In this document: one piece after another, positions 7,391 through 13,557 of the stretch
Numbering within the stretch: position 1 is the first letter of the stretch
Layout: every line of letters begins with the position of its first letter
NCBI GenBank assembly: GCA_041685935.1
Contig: JAWLES010000016.1
Location: 1-25,016, forward strand
From: JAIPEK01 sp041685935
GTDB lineage: Bacteria > Desulfobacterota > Desulfobacteria > Desulfobacterales > Desulfobacteraceae
DNA length: 25,016 nt
Reading direction: 5' to 3'
Position numbers and translations under genes: made by a program
Notes under the pieces: model-generated
What the model saw: the letters and a program-made list of their open reading frames with translations, nothing else
Databases searched by the model: none
What the model was told of the DNA's origin: nothing

Positions 7391-8191
7391 TTGAAAGGAA
7401 AAATAATCGTCGTAACATCCGGAAAAGGCGGGGTGGGAAAAACCACCGCCACTTCCGCCATCGGAGCCGCCCTGGCCCTGGAGGGGAACAGGGTCGCAGT
7501 GATAGATATGGATATCGGCCTGAGGAACCTTGATGTTGTCATGGGGCTTGAAAACCGCATCGTTTTCAATATAGTGGACGTGGTGAACCAGAAATGCAAA
7601 CTGAGTCAGGCCGCCATAAAAGACAGGCGGATTGATAATCTCTTTTTGATCCCTGCATCCCAGAGCGACAACAAGGATGTTTTGACCACCGAGGCTGTGG
7701 AGCGGATATCTGAAGACCTGAAAAGCGAATTCGATTACGTGCTGATGGATTCACCGGCAGGAATCGAGAGGGGATTTGAAAATTCCATTGTCGGAGCCAA
7801 CGAGGCCCTGGTGGTCTGCACGCCTGATGTCTCTTCGGTGCGGGATGCTGACCGTGTTATAGGAATTCTGTATTCAAAATCCCTTACTCCCAAGCTCATA
7901 GTGAACCGGATAGAACCCCAAAGGGTACAGAGAGGGGAGATGCTCAGCCATGAAGATGTTCTGGATGTTCTTTCAGTGGAGCTTGCAGGACTGGTGCCGC
8001 TGGATGAATATGTTCTGACCGCGACCAATGCAGGAGCTCCCCTGGTGCTTCAGAACGACTCCAGGGCCGGGCAGGCTTTCAGGCGAATTGCAAAACGCCT
8101 CAACGGAGAGGAATCTTTACCGGTTGAAGTTCCCACACACAAAACCAGCATGTGGAGCAAGATCAGTAAAAAGTTCGGATTGGCCAAGTAG
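7391..8191 (+). CDS. minD: Septum site-determining ATPase MinD
   Basis: Membrane-associated ATPase that recruits MinC and oscillates or localises under MinE control. Start is TTG at 7391 with GAGGTG four bases upstream. The deviant Walker A SGKGGVGKTT is at residues 10-19, followed by DMDIGLRNLD (39-48) and VLMDSPAGIE (around 117-126). The C-terminus MWSKISKKFGLAK forms the amphipathic membrane-targeting helix. At 266 residues it has the standard length. It follows minC by 26 bases and precedes minE by 9, so all three are one transcript. Confidence 0.97.
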   Translation: MKGKIIVVTSGKGGVGKTTATSAIGAALALEGNRVAVIDMDIGLRNLDVVMGLENRIVFNIVDVVNQKCKLSQAAIKDRRIDNLFLIPASQSDNKDVLTTEAVERISEDLKSEFDYVLMDSPAGIERGFENSIVGANEALVVCTPDVSSVRDADRVIGILYSKSLTPKLIVNRIEPQRVQRGEMLSHEDVLDVLSVELAGLVPLDEYVLTATNAGAPLVLQNDSRAGQAFRRIAKRLNGEESLPVEVPTHKTSMWSKISKKFGLAK

Positions 8192-8200
8192 GGGGGCTTC

Positions 8201-8467
8201 ATGTTTAGCAGATTTTTGAAAAAATTTTCCGGGCAGAGCACGCAGAAGGATGAGGCTAAAAAACGGCTTCACTTTGCACTGGTATATGACAAGCTTGAAA
8301 TCAACGACAGCACACTGAAAGAGCTTCAGAGCGATATTGTCGGTGTGATTTCCAAATATTTTGAAATCGACCAGGAGTCAATTCATCTGGAGATCCAGCG
8401 GGATGAAGATACTTCCGCACTGGTGTTCAACACTCCCATCATCAATGTCAAAAGGAGCAGGGCCTGA
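8201..8467 (+). CDS. minE: Cell division topological specificity factor MinE
   Basis: Stimulates MinD ATPase and confines MinCD away from midcell. The 88-residue protein starts MFSRFLKKFSG, the amphipathic membrane-binding N-terminus; the MinD-contact region AKKRLHFALVYDK follows (residues 19-31), then the topological specificity domain with IVGVISKYFEID and a final VFNTPI. ATG 8201 is preceded by AGGGGGG. Last gene of minCDE, 9 bases after minD. Confidence 0.95.
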   Translation: MFSRFLKKFSGQSTQKDEAKKRLHFALVYDKLEINDSTLKELQSDIVGVISKYFEIDQESIHLEIQRDEDTSALVFNTPIINVKRSRA

Positions 8468-8493
8468 TTGCGGTAGTGTTCTGACAGTATTGC

Positions 8494-8524
8494 GGCAACT
8501 GTTCACCGGTGTTGAACAGTTGCC
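8494..8524. terminator. Perfect 12-bp inverted repeat between minE and aspS, possible bidirectional terminator
   Basis: GGCAACTGTTCA (8494-8505) and TGAACAGTTGCC (8513-8524) form a perfect 12-bp stem around a 7-base loop in the 75-base gap between the converging minE and aspS genes. Neither side has a U-tract, so it is not a classical intrinsic terminator; it could still block both transcripts or protect their 3' ends. A partial copy, AGTTGCC (8525-8531), follows directly. Confidence 0.5.
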
Positions 8525-8542
8525 AGTTGCCTTCAGTTACAG

Positions 8543-10330
8543 TCACTCCTCTGTTTTTGATACCCGTACGGCAAGCTCCCGGAGCTGATCCGGGTCCGCT
8601 TTCGAAGGGGCGTCGGTGAGCAGGCAGGTGGCTTTCTGGGTTTTGGGGAACGCGATTACGTTACGGATGGAACTTTCCCGGCAGAGAAGCATTACAAGTC
8701 TGTCAAACCCGAAGGCGATGCCGCCGTGGGGAGGCGTGCCCGAGGAGAGGGCGTCAAGCAGAAAGCCGAACTTTTCCTTTGCCTCCCGTTCTCCTATTCC
8801 GAGCGTGTTAAGGACTTTCTGCTGGAGTTCGGAAGAATGTATGCGGATGCTTCCCCCTCCGATCTCCACACCGTTGAGCACAAGGTCGTAAGCACGTGAT
8901 TTTACTTCCAGGGGAGCGGTTTCCATTTTTTCAATATCAGCTTCAAACGGTGCTGTAAAAGGGTGATGCAGGGCCTGATAACGGTTTTCACCCTCATCGT
9001 ACTCAAATAACGGAAAGTCGGTGATCCACACAAACCGGTATTCCTCATCGTCGATATATCCGAGCCGTTTTGCAAGTTCGTTTCTAAGCTGTCCAAGCGC
9101 TTCATTGGCGACGGCCGCCTTGTCCGCCACGAAAAACACGATGTCTCCGGCTTCGAGGTCAAGCCGTGCCGCCAGTTCGTCTTTTTCCTCCGGGGTGAAA
9201 AATTTGGCAATGGGAGACTGCCAGCCGTCCGGGTTGATTTTGATCCATGCAAGCCCCCGTGCCTTGTAAACGGCTGCAAAATCGGTCAGGTCGTCGATCT
9301 CCTTTCTGGTGAATGCTGCACAGCCCTTGGCATTGATGCCTTTGACCACACCGCCCCGTTTGACTACGTCGGCAAAAACCTTGAATCCGGCATCTTTTAC
9401 AATATCAGAGATATCCACAAGCTCCAGTCCGAATCTCAAGTCCGGCCGGTCAAGGCCGAACCGTGATACGGCTTCCTCATACGTGAGCCTTTGAAAAGGC
9501 GGCTCAGTGGATTTGCCGGTTACATCGGTGAATATGGCCTGGATAAGCCCTTCAGTGAGTTCCATGATCTGTTCTTCGTTGACGAACGATGCCTCGATGT
9601 CTATCTGTGTGAACTCGGGCTGGCGGTCGGCCCTCAGGTCTTCGTCCCTGAAGCATTTAACTATCTGGTAATACTTTTCAAATCCGCTGATCATGAGCAT
9701 CTGTTTGAAAAGCTGCGGAGACTGGGGAAGAGCGTAAAAATTTCCCTGGTTCACCCTGCTTGGAACCAGGTAGTCCCTGGCTCCTTCAGGTGTGCTTTTG
9801 GTGAGAAAGGGTGTTTCAATGTCCAGGAAATCCAGGCTGTCCAGGTAGTTTCTGGCGGCCCGGGCGGCAGCGCTTCTCAGCATGATGTTCTTTCTAAGCT
9901 GGGGCCGCCTCAGGTCGATGTGCCGGTATTTGAGACGGATGTTTTCCGAGGCTTCGATCCGGTCTTCAATCTGGAAAGGCGGGGTTTCCGCAGTACTGAA
10001 AATTCTCAGCTCGTGGACCAGAACTTCGATTCCGCCTGTGGGCATTTTGGAGTTCAGCATATCAGGGGGGCGTTTTTCAACCCTGCCCCTGACGCCGAGG
10101 ACATATTCGCTTCTGATCTCCTGTGCTTTTTCGTGTACCCCCTGGGAGACTTCAGGATTGAAAACAACCTGTGTGATGCCTTCCCTGTCCCTGAAGTCCA
10201 CGAAAACCACGCCGCCGTGGTCCCTTCGCCGCTGTACCCATCCCATGAGTACAACTTCTTTCCCAACGTCGCTTTCCCTCAGCTGCCCACAATCGTGGGT
10301 GCGCCTCATATCTCCCAGTAAATCCGTCAC
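8543..10330 (-). CDS. aspS: Aspartyl-tRNA synthetase
   Basis: Charges tRNA-Asp (possibly also tRNA-Asn; this cannot be settled from the window because no AsnRS or GatCAB gene is present). It is 595 residues, of the long bacterial type. The N-terminal OB-fold anticodon domain (GWVQRRRDHGGVVFVDFRDREG) is followed by class II motif 1, motif 2 (FRDEDLRADRQPEFTQIDIE), the bacterial GAD insertion and motif 3 (GGIAFGFDRLVMLL). The start is GTG at 10330, sharing one base with the hisS stop (TAGTG), with AAGGA eight bases upstream; ATG seven codons later is less well spaced. Co-transcribed with hisS. Confidence 0.96.
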   Translation of the reverse strand: MTDLLGDMRRTHDCGQLRESDVGKEVVLMGWVQRRRDHGGVVFVDFRDREGITQVVFNPEVSQGVHEKAQEIRSEYVLGVRGRVEKRPPDMLNSKMPTGGIEVLVHELRIFSTAETPPFQIEDRIEASENIRLKYRHIDLRRPQLRKNIMLRSAAARAARNYLDSLDFLDIETPFLTKSTPEGARDYLVPSRVNQGNFYALPQSPQLFKQMLMISGFEKYYQIVKCFRDEDLRADRQPEFTQIDIEASFVNEEQIMELTEGLIQAIFTDVTGKSTEPPFQRLTYEEAVSRFGLDRPDLRFGLELVDISDIVKDAGFKVFADVVKRGGVVKGINAKGCAAFTRKEIDDLTDFAAVYKARGLAWIKINPDGWQSPIAKFFTPEEKDELAARLDLEAGDIVFFVADKAAVANEALGQLRNELAKRLGYIDDEEYRFVWITDFPLFEYDEGENRYQALHHPFTAPFEADIEKMETAPLEVKSRAYDLVLNGVEIGGGSIRIHSSELQQKVLNTLGIGEREAKEKFGFLLDALSSGTPPHGGIAFGFDRLVMLLCRESSIRNVIAFPKTQKATCLLTDAPSKADPDQLRELAVRVSKTEE

Positions 10331-11610
10331 TAGATATGTCCTTTTCCAAGTTCCTGTGTGTTGATGGTTTTGTAAATGTCCGGCAGCGGATTGTCCGCAT
10401 CCACATGAATCTGTTCTTTTGTGGCCATGTTCCGTAAAATCAGTTTCCTGTTTTCAAGTTCGCTGTCCCCTGCAATAAGGACAAAAGAAGCTTTGAGCCT
10501 GTCCGCTCTTTTCATGAGGCTTTTCAGGCTTTTATCCCTGAAATCCGTCTCGGTTTTCAATCCGTTGAGGTTCAGTTCAGTGCTCCAGAGGTAGGCTTTT
10601 TCCCTTGCCCGGCTGCCAAGTGCGGTGATGAACAGGTCGGGCCCTGGATTTGAAAAAGTTTCCCCGGCAGCGGTCATGACCTCGACAAGCCTGTCAAAGC
10701 CGATGGCAAAGCCGATGGCCGGCATATCCGGTCCCCCGAGTTCCCTGACCAGGGCATCGTATCTCCCTCCTCCGGCCACAGCGCTCTGGGCTCCGAGGGC
10801 GTCGGTCTGTATTTCAAAAGCGGTTCTGGTGTAGTAGTCAAGCCCCCTTACCAGGGACTTGTCTTCCACGTATTCTATGGATTGTACATCAAGCATCCGC
10901 CTGACCGTTTCAAAATGATCCCGGCAGTTGCCGCACAGGTGATCAGTGGTGCAGGGGGCTTCGGCCATCGCTTCCCTGCACCCTGCAGCCTTGCAGTCCA
11001 GAACCCGCATCGGGTTTTTATGGATCCGCCTTTGGCAGTTTTCACAAAGCTTATCCCGCCCGGCGTCCAGAGTCCGCAGCAGTTCCGCCTGAAAATCCGG
11101 TCTGCACTCCCTGCAGCCAAGTGAATTGATGTGGGCTTTCAGGCCGGTGAGGCCGAGCCGCCTGAAAAGGTTGGTCAGCATTACAATCAGGCCGCTGTCA
11201 ACATAGGGGGAGTCTATACCGAAGATTTCGGCATCAATCTGGTAAAATTGCCTGTAACGGCCTTTCTGTGGCCTTTCCCTTCTGAACATGGGGCCGATGG
11301 TGTAAAGTTTCTGTACAGGGTCGGAGGCGTACATCTTGTGCTGGATATACGATCTCACCACGGAAGCCGTGGCCTCCGGCCTCAGCGTAAGGTTACCCCC
11401 TTTCCGGTCCGGAAACGTGTACATCTCTTTTTCCACAATGTCGGTAACCTCGCCTATGCTCCTGGCAAACACCTCGGTTTTTTCCAGGATCGGAAGGCGG
11501 ATCTCCCTGAATCCGAAATCCTCAAACAGTTTTCTGGCTTCGTTTTCCACCCTCTGCCATGGTGCAATATCTTCCGGGAGAATGTCCCTGAACCCTCGTA
11601 CGGTCTGCAT
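10330..11610 (-). CDS. hisS: Histidyl-tRNA synthetase
   Basis: Charges tRNA-His. The 426-residue protein opens with the characteristic MQTVRGFRDILPED. Motif 2 is in MFRRERPQKGRYRQFYQIDAE (108-128), and the histidine-specific loop is GLDYYTRTAFEI (256-267). The C-terminal anticodon-binding domain carries LFITALGS and SLKSLMKRADRLKASFVLIAGDSE. The insertion domain, residues 160-240, contains nine cysteines (166, 169, 189, 192, 206, 211, 220, 226, 229), several as CxxC pairs, which suggests a metal site. ATG 11610 has only a weak ribosome site. It overlaps aspS by one base, and a promoter-like pair lies 60-90 bases upstream. Confidence 0.96.
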   Translation of the reverse strand: MQTVRGFRDILPEDIAPWQRVENEARKLFEDFGFREIRLPILEKTEVFARSIGEVTDIVEKEMYTFPDRKGGNLTLRPEATASVVRSYIQHKMYASDPVQKLYTIGPMFRRERPQKGRYRQFYQIDAEIFGIDSPYVDSGLIVMLTNLFRRLGLTGLKAHINSLGCRECRPDFQAELLRTLDAGRDKLCENCQRRIHKNPMRVLDCKAAGCREAMAEAPCTTDHLCGNCRDHFETVRRMLDVQSIEYVEDKSLVRGLDYYTRTAFEIQTDALGAQSAVAGGGRYDALVRELGGPDMPAIGFAIGFDRLVEVMTAAGETFSNPGPDLFITALGSRAREKAYLWSTELNLNGLKTETDFRDKSLKSLMKRADRLKASFVLIAGDSELENRKLILRNMATKEQIHVDADNPLPDIYKTINTQELGKGHI

Positions 11611-11666
11611 ATTTTATTTGTCTTGTAAGATGTTTATGTATATCAATTATTTGAAAATAAACCCTT

Positions 11667-11696
11667 TATATAACCGAAAGTTTTATTTCAAGTCAA
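11667..11696 (-). promoter_or_regulatory. Putative promoter of hisS-aspS
   Basis: On the minus strand TTGACT (11696-11691), an 18-base spacer and TATATA (11672-11667) lie in the AT-rich 211-base gap between hisS and panB. Transcription would start about 50 bases before hisS. I saw no T-box features in the short leader. Confidence 0.5.
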
Positions 11697-11751
11697 TAAC
11701 TAAATTTTGATTTTGCCGCTTGCCGCACTTCCTGCTGATATGAATGAATCC

Positions 11752-11790
11752 TTGCCAAGCTGAAGGTTAAATGGTATTCATATTGTGAAT
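11752..11790 (+). promoter_or_regulatory. Weak promoter-like pair and small inverted repeat before panB
   Basis: TTGCCA (11752-11757), 17 bases, TATTCA (11775-11780). The -10 box overlaps the inverted repeat ATTCA-N5-TGAAT (11776-11790), which could be an operator. Both matches are weak and found by eye. Confidence 0.3.
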
Positions 11791-11821
11791 TTAAAGTGCC
11801 AATCAGCAAGGAGAACCTGAG

Positions 11822-12613
11822 ATGCAATCAAAAGTGACCACTGCAACACTCATGAAAAAGAAAGAGAAGCGGGAAAAGATCGCCGCGCTCACGGCATATG
11901 ATTATACTTTTGCCCGGCTCGTGGACCGGGCAGGTATGGACATGGTCCTTGTGGGGGATTCCCTGGCTATGGTGGTCCAGGGTAAGGCGGACACTCTGGG
12001 CGTGACCATGGAGGAAATGCTGTATCATACCCGGATGGTGACAAGGGGTTGTGAATGTGCCATGGTTGTCGGAGACATGCCGTTTTTGTCCTACCACGGC
12101 TCTGTAAATGATGCGGTAATCAACGCAGGCAGGTTTCTGAAAGAGGCCGGGGCATCCGCGGTGAAACTCGAGGGCGGGGCTGATGTAACCCCTGTCATAG
12201 AAGCGGTTGCAAAGGCCGGTATCCCTGTGCAGGCCCACATCGGCCTTACCCCGCAGTCCGTTCATCAGATGGGGGGATTCCGTGTGCAGCGTGACGAGGA
12301 AAGACTGCTGTCTGATGCCAGGAAAGTGCAGGATGCAGGAGCGTTTTCAGTTGTGCTGGAAGGGATGCCCGCATCAATCGCCCGGAAAATTACCGATGCC
12401 GTTGAAATTCCAACCATCGGTATAGGGGCGGGAGAAGGTTGTGACGGGCAGATACTTGTAATAAACGATATGCTGGCTGTCAGCGACAACCGGCCGCCCA
12501 AGTTTGTAAAGCAGTATGCCGACATCAACAGTGTGGTCAAGCAGGCGCTTGAATCCTATATCAGCGAGGTCAGAGAGGGGCGGTTTCCGTCTGAGGAGTA
12601 CCAGTACAAGTGA
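11822..12613 (+). CDS. panB: 3-methyl-2-oxobutanoate hydroxymethyltransferase (ketopantoate hydroxymethyltransferase)
   Basis: First committed step of pantothenate synthesis: transfers a one-carbon unit from methylene-tetrahydrofolate to ketoisovalerate, making ketopantoate. The length of 263 residues is typical. Conserved segments are LTAYDYTFARL (23-33), VLVGDSLAMVV (42-52, metal-binding Asp), VVGDMPFLSY (82-91), KLEGG (115-119), QAHIGLTPQSVHQMGGF (137-153) and LEGMP followed by IPTIGIGAG. AAGGAG lies eight bases before the ATG at 11822. The next gene starts 9 bases after the stop and is probably co-transcribed; no panC, panD or panE is present in the window. Confidence 0.96.
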   Translation: MQSKVTTATLMKKKEKREKIAALTAYDYTFARLVDRAGMDMVLVGDSLAMVVQGKADTLGVTMEEMLYHTRMVTRGCECAMVVGDMPFLSYHGSVNDAVINAGRFLKEAGASAVKLEGGADVTPVIEAVAKAGIPVQAHIGLTPQSVHQMGGFRVQRDEERLLSDARKVQDAGAFSVVLEGMPASIARKITDAVEIPTIGIGAGEGCDGQILVINDMLAVSDNRPPKFVKQYADINSVVKQALESYISEVREGRFPSEEYQYK

Positions 12614-12622
12614 TTATTCGGA

Positions 12623-13519
12623 ATGGAGCGAAGTTTGATTTATTCAGTTATCGGGTGCGGACGGGTCGGCATTAATCTGGCGGTGTACCTTGCCGAAGCC
12701 GGATACGAGCCGGGCGGGTTTTACAGCAGGAGCGAAAAATCCGGTAATCATGCCAGGCTTGCAGCAGGCGGACAGGGGGAGGTTTTTTCAAGTGCCGCCT
12801 CGGCCTGCCGTAGCACGGATGTAATTTTTATTTCCACCCCGGACAATACCATTGAGCAGGTTTGTTCTGAAATTGCCAGGGAAAACGGATTTTCAAGCAA
12901 TATGACTGTTTTCCATCTGAGTGGTGCGCTCTCCTCTGAAATACTCGGGCCCGCCCTTAAGGCAGGCGCTCAAACAGGTTCGATTCATCCGTTACAGAGT
13001 TTTGCCCCCTATGAAGCCGGCCGGGGAAAATCAGATACCCCCTCCCCGTTTGAGGGAATCAATATATCGGTTGAAGGGAGCCGAAAGGCTGTTGAAACCG
13101 GCAAAGAGATCGTTACGGCCCTGGGGGCGAACCATTTTGAGATTCCCACAAACATGAAAACTCTTTACCATGCAGCTGCAGTGGTGGCATCGAACTATCT
13201 GGTCACCCTGGAGGATTTTGCCCTGAGCCTGCTCAAAGAGGCGGGTCTTTCCGGGGAAAAGGGGTATGAAATTCTTGAGCCCCTGATCCGCGGGACCCTG
13301 AACAATATTCGGAACAAGGGGCCTGTTGATGCCCTGACCGGACCTGTGGCAAGGGGGGATACGGCAATTGTGGAGCGCCACATAATTGATATGGAAAAGA
13401 CTTCACCTGAATTTGCAGTTCTTTACAAGCTCCTTGGAATGCATACTTTGATGCTTGCCAGAAAGCGCGGGGAGCTCGGCAGTGAAACGGTTTCAGAGCT
13501 GGAGCGGCTTTTCAGCTGA
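12623..13519 (+). CDS. Rossmann-like/DUF2520 dehydrogenase-fold protein, candidate ketopantoate reductase
   Basis: Residues 5-130 form a Rossmann fold with dinucleotide-binding VIGCGRVGINLAVYLAEAGY, then DVIFISTPDNTI and VFHLSGALSSE. The conserved SIHPLQSF (residues 117-124) is typical of the DUF2520 family, and the C-terminal part (about 150-298) is the helical 6-phosphogluconate-dehydrogenase-like domain (YHAAAVVASNYLVTL, GPVARGD). The family is mostly uncharacterised. Its place 9 bases after panB suggests it may perform the next pathway step, NADPH-dependent reduction of ketopantoate, as an alternative to PanE; I infer this from context only. Start: ATG 12623 is kept, but a TTG at 12635 has a better ribosome site (GGAG six bases before it) and gives a protein opening MIYSVIGCGRVG, so the later start may be the true one. 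Confidence 0.85.
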   Translation: MERSLIYSVIGCGRVGINLAVYLAEAGYEPGGFYSRSEKSGNHARLAAGGQGEVFSSAASACRSTDVIFISTPDNTIEQVCSEIARENGFSSNMTVFHLSGALSSEILGPALKAGAQTGSIHPLQSFAPYEAGRGKSDTPSPFEGINISVEGSRKAVETGKEIVTALGANHFEIPTNMKTLYHAAAVVASNYLVTLEDFALSLLKEAGLSGEKGYEILEPLIRGTLNNIRNKGPVDALTGPVARGDTAIVERHIIDMEKTSPEFAVLYKLLGMHTLMLARKRGELGSETVSELERLFS

Positions 13520-13557
13520 AAGATTCTCTGCTGCATCCCTCAAGGCATTGCCGGTAT

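Noticed and set aside
9491..10321. Long open frame of 276 codons on the plus strand
   Set aside because: It is antisense to aspS, whose conserved class II motifs are unmistakable; the antisense translation has no family character.
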